DNA of 46,379 nt from CAYQFQ01 sp964539415 (GTDB lineage: Bacteria > Patescibacteriota > Minisyncoccia > Phycocordibacterales > GWA1-40-21): contig CAZIID010000002.1 of assembly GCA_964539415.1 (NCBI GenBank), positions 1-46,379 on the forward strand, in the 5' to 3' direction. The translations under genes and the position numbers were made by a program. Shown here piece by piece: positions 24,046 through 32,115 of the stretch; the first letter of the stretch is position 1; each line of letters opens with the position of its first letter. The notes under the pieces were generated by a model. It worked only from the letters and a program-made list of their open reading frames with translations, ran no database searches and was not told the DNA's origin.

Positions 24046-25187
24046 TATATTTTATTTATACATTCGTTATATATTCCGACTTGTAGATTGTAACTTGCGG
24101 TTAATTCTTTTATTTCTGCAGATAAAGTATTCGCCAGTTTTGCTAACAAATTATATTCTGCGACCTTATCATTATATTTTGAAGCAGAAGTGCCGTTGGT
24201 TTTCATAACATTAAGCTCTGCTTTAACCTTCTCTGCATTGTCTACCAAATTTTTTATTGATTGAGTGTATGAATTTACTTTTATTTTTAAATCTTGATTT
24301 GGATATGAACAATCTTTTTGAGGTTTAGCAAAAACCTGCACGGCAATAACCATCTGACTTCCTTGATAAGAGTTTTTTGATACGGCGATACCTATTTCTG
24401 AATAACTAGAATTTATAATGTTTGCTTTGTGACCCGGGCTTGCCATCCACGCAGATAAAAGCTCTTTATTATTTGAAAAATTACCCAGGGCAATATTTTC
24501 CCCGATAACTAAATATTCGTAGCTCTCACTTTTTGCAAAGCTAGAAACAGTCTTTCCGTCGGGTGACGTGTGTTCAAAGTAACCTTTTCCAAACATATCT
24601 TTCATTCTATTTAGAGCAATTTCATTTAAAATAGGATTCATACTCAATGGTACTAAACCCAAAGACGCTCTCTCTTTGTTGGTTTCTGTCAAAATACCAG
24701 AAGAAGAAAGATTAAAAGAATTTTCGGTATAAGAAACATTTTCTTTAAGGGGTTCTACTTTATTTTCAATTGTTTTTATCTTATCAACTTGGTCTATTAC
24801 AAAGTTTGATGCCTTTTCTGAGATGGGAGAAAATACTTTTAAAACTTCGGCGAGATTTTTGCTTGATAAGGTTTGATTAATCTTATCACTTTTTGTTTCA
24901 AAAGCCGTCGCAACTTTTTCAGCTTTTGGCGTATAGTTAACACAAACTTGGATCGCACTTTTTCCTCTAATTTCTGTAATATACGCTCCGTTCGCTTTAT
25001 CTTTAAAAAACCTATCACAAAAGCTATCTCTGGTTATTTTTACAACAGAAGAGTTGATTGCAACAAATATATCAGATACGCCACTTTTAATAGAAGTAAA
25101 GAAAGTAGAAGCTTGAGTCCTACCGGCATAGGAAAATGAAGCTACAATCAATAAAATAAAAACTACTCTCGTAATTTTATCTCGCAT
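24045..25187 (-). CDS. Exported CAP-domain protein with coiled coil
   Basis: A 380-aa secreted protein. A signal peptide (residues about 6-27) precedes a helical region, then a CAP/SCP domain at about residues 160-300: LTETNKERASLGLVPLSMNP, YFEHTSPDG with its His, VIGENIALG, and SAWMASPGHKANIINSSYSEIGIAV. The last 80 residues are a coiled coil rich in Lys/Ala/Asn with Cys near the end. Bacterial CAP proteins are surface or secreted factors of uncertain mechanism; in an episymbiont one could act at the host contact. TGtTAAAAT lies 6 nt before the ATG (25202-25194). It is coupled to the YdjM-like gene. Confidence 0.9.
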   Translation of the reverse strand: MRDKITRVVFILLIVASFSYAGRTQASTFFTSIKSGVSDIFVAINSSVVKITRDSFCDRFFKDKANGAYITEIRGKSAIQVCVNYTPKAEKVATAFETKSDKINQTLSSKNLAEVLKVFSPISEKASNFVIDQVDKIKTIENKVEPLKENVSYTENSFNLSSSGILTETNKERASLGLVPLSMNPILNEIALNRMKDMFGKGYFEHTSPDGKTVSSFAKSESYEYLVIGENIALGNFSNNKELLSAWMASPGHKANIINSSYSEIGIAVSKNSYQGSQMVIAVQVFAKPQKDCSYPNQDLKIKVNSYTQSIKNLVDNAEKVKAELNVMKTNGTSASKYNDKVAEYNLLAKLANTLSAEIKELTASYNLQVGIYNECINKI

Positions 25188-25193
25188 TTCTGT

Positions 25194-25202
25194 ATTTTAA
25201 CA
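25194..25202 (-). promoter_or_regulatory. Extended -10 promoter of the CAP gene
   Basis: TGTTAAAAT on the minus strand ends 6 nt before ATG 25187, matching the leaderless pattern. Confidence 0.65.
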
Positions 25203-25291
25203 CAAAGCACACTAAACTAAAAGCCTTGAGATAAAAATTATATTTTGTCATTTCACTCGCCTTACATATTTAATAATGTTATTATAATGGG

Positions 25292-25699
25292 ATGAATTAT
25301 CTTAAAACACTAATAAGATACTTGAAATGGCACTATTCTTTAGGCTTCTATCATATATCTATAATTTATAAAAATGTTTTTGTCTTTTTATTTGAATATT
25401 TTGCAATTGAATCACTCCTAAAAGAATTCTTCTTACCTTGGAAAAGGATTTCTGGCACATATTCCGGAATCAAAAATATTTCTAGCTTTTTTTCTATATT
25501 AATTCAAAACTTGATAATGCGTTTTGTCGGTATAATATTTCGCTCTACAGTTCTTTTTGTTGGAGGTCTTTTAATACTAATCTCTATTCCATTTTATCCA
25601 GTCCTCATATTCTTGTGGGCAATATTTCCTATAATAATAGTTTCGCTCATAGTTTTAGGTATTATTTTAATAATAAGTATTTTTACTAGCACAAAATGA
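25292..25699 (+). CDS. Small membrane protein coupled to the Clp-like ATPase
   Basis: A 135-aa protein with an amphipathic N-terminus, a first hydrophobic stretch (about residues 26-38), the motif LLKEFFLPWKRISGTYSG, and two or three C-terminal transmembrane helices (about 72-130). I do not recognise a characterised family. Its stop overlaps the start of the next gene by 4 nt (ATGA), so the two are co-translated. It is therefore a probable membrane partner of the ClpC-like ATPase. TGtTATTAT (25277-25285) sits 6 nt before the ATG. Confidence 0.75.
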   Translation: MNYLKTLIRYLKWHYSLGFYHISIIYKNVFVFLFEYFAIESLLKEFFLPWKRISGTYSGIKNISSFFSILIQNLIMRFVGIIFRSTVLFVGGLLILISIPFYPVLIFLWAIFPIIIVSLIVLGIILIISIFTSTK

Positions 25700-28176
25700 A
25701 CATTTCCACATATTTAAAAACAAGCCCCCTTTACAGTGTTATATCTGTTGAAAACTCTATCTCGGGTGAGAAAAGAAAGCTGATTTCAAAAATAAACTTT
25801 TATTGTGTTATCGCAACAGTTATTTTATTAGGAGTAAGTCTTTTTGGTCAAGCTCAAACAAACACTACTTTTTACAAAATAATGCCAACAATAGAATGGC
25901 TTATTCCAGCGCTAGTGGGTTTTATATCTATAAATATCGGCATTTTTCTTGCAATGAAATTATTAAATTTCCAATTTTCTTGTATGTACTATTTTGATAA
26001 GATTTCTGGAAATAAATATGCAAAAAGTGAAATATATACTTTCTCTGCTGGAAGAATTCTTTATGCTGGAAAACAAAGCGACATATTACACGCATTTCTT
26101 TTGTCTGATTTTGGAATTAAAGTATTGAAGAGGCTTGAATTTACAAGTAAAGAAATAAAAGATCTCACAAAAAATATTCCAGAAAATATCAACTCAGATA
26201 TTCCAGATAATTTTATTGGTAAATTGGTAAAAGTTTCTGATGTTATAGATTATATATTTGATACTAAAAAAGATTTCAGTGAGGCTTTGATGTTTCGTGG
26301 AATAAAGAAAAACGATTTAATAGGAGCATCAGAGTGGATTATCTACGATACAGAAAAAAAAGAATATGATAGCCAGTGGTGGAGAAAAACGAATCTCGCA
26401 AAAATAGAAGGTTTTGCAAAAGAATGGTCATTTGGACAGACTTTCACCTTAAATAAATTTGGTATTGATCTATTGAAAGACGAATCTGTAAATTCTGAAG
26501 CTCTTCCTATGGCAGAAAGAGAAAATGAAGTAATACAAATAGAAAATGCTTTGTCAAAAATGAATGAAGCAAATGCTTTGGTTGTTGGTGAGCCAGGTCA
26601 AGAAAAGATTGAAATAATTTGGGTATTGTGTAGACATATAAAAAATAAAAGCTGTGCAATAGAGCTTGCAGACAAAAGACCAATACTCTTTGATACAAAT
26701 TTCTTTACTTCATATGCGACTGACAAAATCACTTTTGAAAATACATTAAAAGCTATTCTCTCAGAAACAGAAAAAACAGGAAATATAATTCTTGTTATAG
26801 ATAATCTATCAAGGCTTATTGATCAAGGAAACAAACTTGAAGTAGATGTCATATCTCTACTTGACCCTTCTCTCACAAGCCCCAATACACAGATTATTGC
26901 TCTTTCGGATATCGGAGACTTTAGAGAAAAGATAGAAAAGAATAAAAATCTAATGAGCAGATTTGAGATTGTGTTGTCTCACCCATTTGAAACAAAAGAA
27001 ATTTCAAGAATTATATCTTCCGCTGCATTAAAAATAGAAAAAGATTATGGTTTATTTTTTAGCTATCAAGCAATATCAGAAATCAGTAAAAGTGCAGACT
27101 ATTATTTTACTGGTGGTGTTACATCAGACAAAGCTTATGACTTGCTAAAAGAAATCTGTCCTTGGGCTTTAAGAAATTCATTTAAGGTAATAGGTAAAAA
27201 TGAAGTTCAGCTTTTCATAGAAAAGAAAACAAACATACCTGCATCCGGTAATCTCTCACCTCAAGAAAAAGAAAAGCTTTTGAATCTAGAAACACTTCTT
27301 GGACAAAGAGTCATCGGTCAAAGTGAAGCAATTGTCGGTGTAAGCAACGCTATGCGCAGATCAAGATCTGGCACAAGAAATCCAAACAGACCTATTGGAT
27401 CTTTCCTATTTTTTGGACCAACCGGTGTCGGAAAGACAGAAACAGCAAAAGCTTTAGCAGAAGTCTTCTTTGGTGATGAAAATAATATGTCACGTTTTGA
27501 TATGTCTGAATACCAAACAGAAGATGCCCTAGATAAGCTTATAGGCTCATACAGCACTGGTAAATCTGGAATCTTAGCAAATACACTAAGAGAAAAACCT
27601 TATGGAGTAGTCCTTCTTGATGAGTTTGAAAAAACCAATAAAAATGTTTTGAATCTTTTCTTACAGATTTTGGATGAAGGAGTATTTTCTGATAATGCCG
27701 GCAAAAAAGTCAGCGCAAGAAATATTATTTTTATAGCCACTTCAAATGCTGGGGCTGAAAAAATATTTCAAATGGTAAATGATGGTAAGAATTTAGAAAA
27801 TTCAAAACAAGATATCATCTCAGATGTTGTAGAAAAAGGCACACTTAAACCAGAGCTTGTAAACAGATTTGATGGCATTATAATTTTCAAACCATTAGAA
27901 CAAAATGAATTAGAAAAAATTGCTGGAATAATGTTAAAGAAACTCACTTCAAGAATGTTAGAAAAAGGCATTTCAATAAAATACAGCGATGATACAGTAA
28001 AATATGTAGTTAAGTATGGAACAAACAAAGTTTTCGGCGCAAGACCACTAAACAGATTCATTCAAGATTCAGTTGAGAGCTCTATCGCCTCTTTAATGAT
28101 AGAAAAATCTTTAGGTTCTGGATCAGTTATAGAAGTAACGGTTACGGAAGATAAAATAAAAGTAAAGGAAATTTAA
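25696..28176 (+). CDS. Membrane-anchored ClpC-like AAA+ ATPase with degenerate D1
   Basis: An 826-aa protein. Two N-terminal transmembrane helices (about residues 34-50 and 66-90) precede a Clp-N-like helical region (ILHAFLLSDFGIKVLKRLEF). The first AAA domain has an abnormal Walker A, GEPGQEKI at 298-305 instead of GxxxxGK[ST], and a Walker B ending VIDN (Asp369 and Asn370), so it probably does not hydrolyse ATP. The second is intact: GPTGVGKT at 574-581, Walker B LLDEFE (Asp642, Glu643), sensor 1 FIATSNAG, and the C-terminal D2-small domain. It resembles ClpA/B/C unfoldases but is membrane bound. Whether it works with ClpP is not visible. Confidence 0.9.
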   Translation: MNISTYLKTSPLYSVISVENSISGEKRKLISKINFYCVIATVILLGVSLFGQAQTNTTFYKIMPTIEWLIPALVGFISINIGIFLAMKLLNFQFSCMYYFDKISGNKYAKSEIYTFSAGRILYAGKQSDILHAFLLSDFGIKVLKRLEFTSKEIKDLTKNIPENINSDIPDNFIGKLVKVSDVIDYIFDTKKDFSEALMFRGIKKNDLIGASEWIIYDTEKKEYDSQWWRKTNLAKIEGFAKEWSFGQTFTLNKFGIDLLKDESVNSEALPMAERENEVIQIENALSKMNEANALVVGEPGQEKIEIIWVLCRHIKNKSCAIELADKRPILFDTNFFTSYATDKITFENTLKAILSETEKTGNIILVIDNLSRLIDQGNKLEVDVISLLDPSLTSPNTQIIALSDIGDFREKIEKNKNLMSRFEIVLSHPFETKEISRIISSAALKIEKDYGLFFSYQAISEISKSADYYFTGGVTSDKAYDLLKEICPWALRNSFKVIGKNEVQLFIEKKTNIPASGNLSPQEKEKLLNLETLLGQRVIGQSEAIVGVSNAMRRSRSGTRNPNRPIGSFLFFGPTGVGKTETAKALAEVFFGDENNMSRFDMSEYQTEDALDKLIGSYSTGKSGILANTLREKPYGVVLLDEFEKTNKNVLNLFLQILDEGVFSDNAGKKVSARNIIFIATSNAGAEKIFQMVNDGKNLENSKQDIISDVVEKGTLKPELVNRFDGIIIFKPLEQNELEKIAGIMLKKLTSRMLEKGISIKYSDDTVKYVVKYGTNKVFGARPLNRFIQDSVESSIASLMIEKSLGSGSVIEVTVTEDKIKVKEI

Positions 28177-28186
28177 GACAAACAAA

Positions 28187-28214
28187 TAGCCCCGCGATAA
28201 AAATCGCGGGGCTA
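28187..28214. terminator. Bidirectional terminator after the Clp-like gene
   Basis: The 12-bp stem TAGCCCCGCGAT / ATCGCGGGGCTA with an AAAA loop lies between convergent genes. Confidence 0.85.
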
Positions 28215-28218
28215 AAAT

Positions 28219-28410
28219 TTAGGGTCTTCCTCCATTTAATATCAGGAAGCTTTCGCACTCATCTTTTGTTCCGACAAAGACGCTCTGTTTTCCCTCAATA
28301 TCCCAAAGATGATGAGAAGATTCCCCTCCATCACTATATTTGTTTGACTCCAAAATAAGATTTGAAATCTCAAAATCCGACATTGAAACCAGCAGTCCTG
28401 TTGCTACCAT
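28219..28410 (-). CDS. Small hypothetical protein
   Basis: A 63-aa protein starting MVATGLLVSMSDFEIS and ending SFLILNGGRP; no family recognised. The frame extends further upstream, but GGAGG (28421-28417) is placed 6 nt before ATG 28410, which fixes the start. The C-terminal half (SVFVGTKDECESFLIL) could form a small alpha-beta unit. It lies downstream of the structured RNA candidate at 28514-28653, which might be its leader. Confidence 0.55.
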   Translation of the reverse strand: MVATGLLVSMSDFEISNLILESNKYSDGGESSHHLWDIEGKQSVFVGTKDECESFLILNGGRP

Positions 28411-28513
28411 ACCAAACCTCCACTTTTGTCTTCCGCCACCCTTTTTACACAAAATTAAAATGTACTAAACTGAAAAGATACTATCACTATTGTTAATATA
28501 CGTCAAAATTAAA

Positions 28514-28653
28514 ACGAACCCATACGCAAGTAGCATATGGGTTCGTGGTCTCCTCTCTGCATTAAGCAGAAAGCCAAAGAGTAGATGTTTTTGCGATTGA
28601 CCAGTATCCGCAAACTCTCTGGTGGTGTGCGGTGAGAACATTACTTTTCGCAC
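28514..28653 (-). ncRNA. Candidate structured RNA ending in a terminator
   Basis: Read on the minus strand there are three hairpins in order: GTGCG/CGCAC (28653-28627), TTTGCG/CGCAAA (28614-28590) and TCTGC/GCAGA (28570-28556). A strong 11-bp stem ACGAACCCATA / TATGGGTTCGT (28546-28514) follows, with TTTAATTTT after it. The 62-codon frame across it looks non-coding (no start signal). It could be an independent small RNA or an attenuating leader of the gene at 28219-28410. No known RNA family was recognised. Confidence 0.45.
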
Positions 28654-28689
28654 AATATCAAATCAAAACCAAAAACGCAACAAAAAATA

Positions 28690-29400
28690 TTACATTTTTA
28701 GATATTTTTTCCTTTTATCTTCTGGAAACTTTTCAATAGAATAACGAAGGGTAACCCTTGGCAAATTCTTGAAATTTTTCTGTAAAAAATCCTCTTCTGA
28801 TTTTAAATTTCTTTTGCCTACTTCTCTAAGCATCCAACCAACAGCCTTGTGTATGAGCTCTTCCTTGTCTTTAAGTAAAATACGAGCAATTTTCAATGCA
28901 TCAGTAAACTTATTTGATTTTATAAAACAAAAAGTAGCAATGACAGATATTCTTCTTTGCCAAATACATTTTGATTCTGCAAAATCATAAAGAATACTTT
29001 TATCCTTATCAAATAGATATTCACCGACTATTTTAACAGCAGATAAATCAACCAAATCCCAATTGTTAGCTTGTTTAGAATGCTTTATATAAAAATTAAA
29101 TATCTCTTTTTTCTCTTTCTCATTCGTCTTTTTATTTTTTTCAACCAAAATAAGAAGTGCACAAAGTCTTTCCTCGTGAACTTTTGAATACAGAAGAGTC
29201 TTTATTGATTCAAAATCAATATCTTTATATTTTATGGCTACTTTTCTAGTGTCTGGAACCATAACCCCCATAAAAATATCACCCTCACCATACTGTCCTT
29301 TTCCTGTTTTAAAAAACCTCTGTAGAATAGATATTTTTTCTGGACGGGAAAAAGACCAGAGATCTTCTTTTATTTTTAATACTTTATTCTCTTGTTCCAT
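28690..29400 (-). CDS. DNA alkylation repair protein, AlkD-like
   Basis: A 236-aa all-helical HEAT-repeat protein of the AlkD glycosylase family, which removes bulky or charged alkylated bases. Diagnostic parts are QRFFKTGKGQYGEGDIFMGV near the start, then VPDTRKVAIKY, NNWDLVDLSA, IWQRRISVIATF with the WxRR block, HKAVGWMLREVGKR, and the RVTLRYSIEKFP end. I chose ATG 29400, since homology begins soon after it; the frame open to 29469 would overlap most of the upstream gene. The start overlaps the 55-aa gene by 17 nt. Confidence 0.9.
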   Translation of the reverse strand: MEQENKVLKIKEDLWSFSRPEKISILQRFFKTGKGQYGEGDIFMGVMVPDTRKVAIKYKDIDFESIKTLLYSKVHEERLCALLILVEKNKKTNEKEKKEIFNFYIKHSKQANNWDLVDLSAVKIVGEYLFDKDKSILYDFAESKCIWQRRISVIATFCFIKSNKFTDALKIARILLKDKEELIHKAVGWMLREVGKRNLKSEEDFLQKNFKNLPRVTLRYSIEKFPEDKRKKYLKM

Positions 29401-29551
29401 TTTCTTTCCTATGTTTTGGGCAACCCATCGGTCCATAAAGTTCGCACAAAGGACAACCAGGTGCCTCAAACGGTTTTGGTTCTTCAGTTTTAACTTCTGA
29501 TTCTTTTTTTTCTTCTTCTAATTTCTTTAAAAAGTCTAATTGTTCTTCCAT
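29384..29551 (-). CDS. Small CxxC zinc-knuckle-like protein
   Basis: A 55-aa protein read directly from the sequence. An acidic/basic helix (MEEQLDFLKKLEEEKKESEV) is followed by PFEAPGCPLCELYGPMGCPKHR, where three cysteines and a histidine (C-x2-C-x7-C-x2-H) look like a zinc site. It overlaps the AlkD-like start by 17 nt, so the two are probably co-translated. The product could bind DNA or the repair protein; this is inference. There is no Shine-Dalgarno. Confidence 0.65.
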   Translation of the reverse strand: MEEQLDFLKKLEEEKKESEVKTEEPKPFEAPGCPLCELYGPMGCPKHRKENGTRE

Positions 29552-29556
29552 AAAAA

Positions 29557-29898
29557 TTAATTAATTTTAATAATAAAATTTGATACATTCATTTTACCAT
29601 TCTTATCTATATAATAATCAAAAGAACTTTTAAGTAAAATATGCCCATCTTCATATTCAACTTCTCCTGAATTATCGTCTATAAACAATATCTTCGTAAT
29701 ATAAAACTTACCTCCTAGAACTTCCTTTGTGGGAGATAAGACAGAAATATTTTCTTTTAAATATTCACTAACTAAAACTTCTTTATCATACTGATTCAAA
29801 AGATTGTATTTCACTTTAAGAAAAAAATAATTAGCCAGGAAACAAACAATAGTTAGAATAAAGATGGCTACTATAATAATTACTATTTTCTTTTTCAT
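29557..29898 (-). CDS. Small membrane-anchored protein, unknown
   Basis: A 113-aa protein with a lysine-rich start (MKKK), one transmembrane helix (about residues 5-25) and a small extracytoplasmic domain of mainly beta pattern (EVLGGKFYITKILFIDDNSGEVEYEDGHI continuing from the linker). I do not recognise it. The frame is open to 29991, but that would overlap the upstream gene; M at 29898 begins the typical anchor. It sits in a row of four small genes with AlkD at the end. Confidence 0.65.
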   Translation of the reverse strand: MKKKIVIIIVAIFILTIVCFLANYFFLKVKYNLLNQYDKEVLVSEYLKENISVLSPTKEVLGGKFYITKILFIDDNSGEVEYEDGHILLKSSFDYYIDKNGKMNVSNFIIKIN

Positions 29899-29912
29899 AT
29901 TATTCTTTGTGT

Positions 29913-30221
29913 TTACTTTAGGCTTTCCCCTTGTGACTTTTGACTTACTTTTCCCCATCTCCAAACTGGTTTTTCCCCTTTCATAAAACAAATCGCAAAA
30001 AACGAAGCCGAGACGACAATGAGTGGAATTATTACTTCAATCACGCCAGTCCAAATATCTTTAGTCCAGTTTTCTGCAGTATAAATATTCATATATAAAA
30101 ATAAGACGTAGATAATAGTACTCAACCAACCTTCCCAAGAAACTGGATACCAACCCCAGCCAAAATTCTTTGCCCTAAACCAAAGTTTTTGTTTTTTTAA
30201 TTCATTATTATTTGTGTCCAT
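29913..30221 (-). CDS. Small two-helix membrane protein
   Basis: A 102-aa protein. The N-terminus LWFRAKNFGWGWYPVSWEGW, a transmembrane helix (STIIYVLFLYMNIY), a second helix (EVIIPLIVVSASFFAICFM) and the closing KGEKPVWRWG match a widespread small membrane family seen in many bacteria and CPR genomes, without known function. It is the first gene of the small cluster running to alkD. The stop is 14 nt from the next start. Confidence 0.75.
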   Translation of the reverse strand: MDTNNNELKKQKLWFRAKNFGWGWYPVSWEGWLSTIIYVLFLYMNIYTAENWTKDIWTGVIEVIIPLIVVSASFFAICFMKGEKPVWRWGKVSQKSQGESLK

Positions 30222-30311
30222 AAGAATATTTTATCACCAAAGTATGACGTATGCAAAAAGTGCTTATATATGGCCGTACCTTATACATTAAAAAATATTT
30301 CATTTTTTATA

Positions 30312-30340
30312 TTGACTTTTCAATAAATATATGCTATCAT
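30312..30340 (+). promoter_or_regulatory. Full sigma-70-type promoter
   Basis: TTGACT (30312-30317) and TATCAT (30335-30340) have a 17-nt spacer, with TG one base before the -10. A leader of about 105 nt leads to ATG 30451. It is one of the best -35/-10 pairs in the window. Confidence 0.8.
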
Positions 30341-30450
30341 AGTAAACAGGTTACAAAATAAGTACAAAAAAGAAAGGAATTTGTTTTAAATAAAGGTTCA
30401 GTTTTGTTGGAACAAAAAAAGTCTAACTATTGAAAAGAAAGGATTCTGTC

Positions 30451-30963
30451 ATGAATTGGAACAAACCGATGCGCTTTCTGAAGTTTGAACTTGGTTTTAA
30501 CAAGTCGAAACATCCGTATATGCCCCAGGCACAAGCTGCCATTCTTGAGAGTGGCAGATGGTTAAAGTTCGTACTTTCGAATGAAATACCGTCTGATCAA
30601 AAGGATGAAGCTATTTCTACCGAAAGGCCTGTGGCTATGTTTTGTGTGGAGGAGAAGACAATTTCGGAGGGACCGAAGTCAGAAGTGATCGTGGTCCGCC
30701 CGATTGAAGTCGTGCGAAGTGGAAGTGCGTGCTTCAGGCAGGGTCGTCCGGGATTCTGGTGGGCTCAGATCAAGTCTCCCAGTGGACTTGATGTTCACAT
30801 CTCCGTCGCGGAAGATGATGAGATCAAACCCCAAAGTTCCGATGAACGTTGGAGATTCAAAATCATCAAAACCGCAAGGCCTCTGACTGAAAACATTCCT
30901 CACCACATCGTTGTCCAGCTTTTGGAACTGGTGGAGGAGGAAGAAATTCCAAAGATCGCGTAA
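30451..30963 (+). CDS. Hypothetical protein of high G+C
   Basis: A 170-aa soluble protein I do not recognise. It begins MNWNKPMRFLKFELGF and ends LLELVEEEEIPKIA, with a central basic and beta-rich part (VIVVRPIEVVRSGSACF). G+C is close to half, far above flanking genes, and codons such as GTC, CGT and ATC are frequent, so transfer or special expression is likely. A Shine-Dalgarno-like AAAGGA lies 9 nt before ATG 30451; a TTG at 30430 is a less likely start. It has its own promoter and terminator. Confidence 0.75.
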   Translation: MNWNKPMRFLKFELGFNKSKHPYMPQAQAAILESGRWLKFVLSNEIPSDQKDEAISTERPVAMFCVEEKTISEGPKSEVIVVRPIEVVRSGSACFRQGRPGFWWAQIKSPSGLDVHISVAEDDEIKPQSSDERWRFKIIKTARPLTENIPHHIVVQLLELVEEEEIPKIA

Positions 30964-30977
30964 GTCACGCGATCAAC

Positions 30978-31008
30978 AAGGGCGGGTTCACTTTGTGAAC
31001 CCGCCCTT
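30978..31008 (+). terminator. Terminator of the 30451 gene
   Basis: The 14-bp stem AAGGGCGGGTTCAC / GTGAACCCGCCCTT with loop TTT is followed by TAACTTTTCT. Confidence 0.88.
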
Positions 31009-31054
31009 TAACTTTTCTAAAAAATCAAATCATCCTTTTTACTCCATACTCTCT

Positions 31055-31083
31055 GTCATTCCAGACTTGATCTGGAATCCAGA
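31055..31083. repeat. Short palindromic repeat, GTCATTCCAGA type
   Basis: A hairpin TTCCAGA/TCTGGAA in the frame GTCATTCC...GGAATCCAG, related to the repeat at 21218 but with different stem bases. Confidence 0.75.
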
Positions 31084-31094
31084 AACAAAGAAAT

Positions 31095-31127
31095 GGTTTG
31101 CTTCGTCGCTTCGCTTCTCGTAAAGAC
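31095..31127. repeat. MITE/REP-like repeat, right-end fragment
   Basis: TTGCTTCGTCGCTTCGCTTC followed by TCGTAAAGAC matches the right arm of the 359-525 element with one or two changes; the left arm is missing or very diverged. Confidence 0.75.
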
Positions 31128-31161
31128 AAACAATAAAAATACCAAATCACTTTCCTCTATT

Positions 31162-31243
31162 CCGTCATTGCGAGCGAAGCGCGGCAATCCACCCCCTTCT
31201 GTTTTTGTTCAATACTGGACTACCACGCTTCGCTCGCAGAGAC
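31162..31243. repeat. MITE/REP-like repeat, short copy
   Basis: CCGTCATTGCGAGCGAAGCG at the left and CGCTTCGCTCGCAGAGAC at the right form long imperfect inverted ends, with GGCAATCC inside. The whole 31009-31292 stretch holds only these repeats; open frames crossing it are translation of repeat DNA. Confidence 0.8.
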
Positions 31244-31292
31244 AAACAAAAAAATATCAATGTTCTTATACTTGCCCATTATAATATTTTCC

Positions 31293-31859
31293 CTAATATT
31301 TTCTTATAACCCCTTTCACTATTGCAGCAACTTTTAAGTCTTCTTTTGGATACATAGGTTTATAATTTTTGTTTGCTGCTTCAAGATACACCTGGCCATT
31401 TCTTTTTCTAAAATATTTCATAGTCCAGCCACCGTCAAATTCTGCGATAACTATATCCCCGTCTTTTGGTTCCCCCTTTCTTTCAGCTATGACTAAATCC
31501 CCTTCTTTTATACCCTCATCTATCATAGAATCACCCTTAACTTCCAAGAGGTATGTAGCTTCTTTATTTTCAACTAAGTAATCATCAAGATTCAATGTGT
31601 CCAACCTCTCTTCTTCGGCTACTGTCGGAAAACCTGCTTCAACGAGTCCGAGTAAAGGAACTTCTCCTGCAATATTTTTAGGTATGAGCATTCCTTTTGA
31701 ATCTTTTTCTAGGACGTTTGCTTCTATTAGTTTATTAACCAACTTGTATACTGAGTTTTTGGACTTGAATCCAAGCATTTTCATTATCTCTGTATACACA
31801 GGCATTCTTTTTTTATCTTTATAAAAAGCAATTATTTTATTTTTATATTCTTGTAGCAT
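31293..31859 (-). CDS. lexA: LexA-type SOS repressor
   Basis: A 188-aa S24-family autocleaving repressor. The N-terminal winged helix-turn-helix (residues about 1-60, MPVYTEIMKMLGFKSKNSVYK) binds operators. The cleavage site is Ala75-Gly76 in GLVEAGFP, the nucleophile is Ser111 in VKGDSMID, and the general base is Lys148 in WTMKYF. RecA filaments would trigger cleavage on DNA damage. It is preceded by a 71-aa gene 4 nt upstream. The operon promoter contains a GAAC-N4-GTTC box, implying autoregulation. Confidence 0.93.
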   Translation of the reverse strand: MLQEYKNKIIAFYKDKKRMPVYTEIMKMLGFKSKNSVYKLVNKLIEANVLEKDSKGMLIPKNIAGEVPLLGLVEAGFPTVAEEERLDTLNLDDYLVENKEATYLLEVKGDSMIDEGIKEGDLVIAERKGEPKDGDIVIAEFDGGWTMKYFRKRNGQVYLEAANKNYKPMYPKEDLKVAAIVKGVIRKY

Positions 31860-31863
31860 TTTT

Positions 31864-32079
31864 TTATAAAATAAATGAAGTTACAACTTTTGAAAGTTTC
31901 TGCAACATGCTGGAATTTATAGTATAGAATCTTCTCAAATCCATAAGTTGCATCAAAAGAAATTTGTGTCTGCTGGCTTCTTTTTTATAAGGAAGACCTT
32001 TGATTATCTTAACATCAATTATATCATTAAGTCTCTCCATTTCCTCTCTTATATTTTTTTCTAAATTTCTTTTGCTCAT
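31864..32079 (-). CDS. Small helical protein heading the lexA operon
   Basis: A 71-aa protein (starts MSKRNLEKNIREEMERLND), highly charged and predicted helical, with KKEASRHKFLLMQLMDLRRF in the middle. I recall similar short proteins near lexA in Parcubacteria, but no function. It is the first gene behind the SOS-type promoter, so it should be DNA-damage induced; a modulator of division or of LexA is possible but unproven. The frame is open to 32187, but that extension covers the promoter, so ATG 32079 is used. Confidence 0.7.
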   Translation of the reverse strand: MSKRNLEKNIREEMERLNDIIDVKIIKGLPYKKEASRHKFLLMQLMDLRRFYTINSSMLQKLSKVVTSFIL

Positions 32080-32115
32080 ATGTTTGATAAAATTAACTAT
32101 TAATCTTGTATATGT

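Noticed and set aside
28465..28653. 62-codon frame on the minus strand
   Set aside because: It spans consecutive hairpins and a terminator, has no ribosome binding site and ends beyond the terminator; structured RNA is a better reading.
30911..31284. Frames of 63-70 codons on the plus strand
   Set aside because: They run through a terminator and MITE/REP-like repeats; the peptides are translations of repeat DNA.
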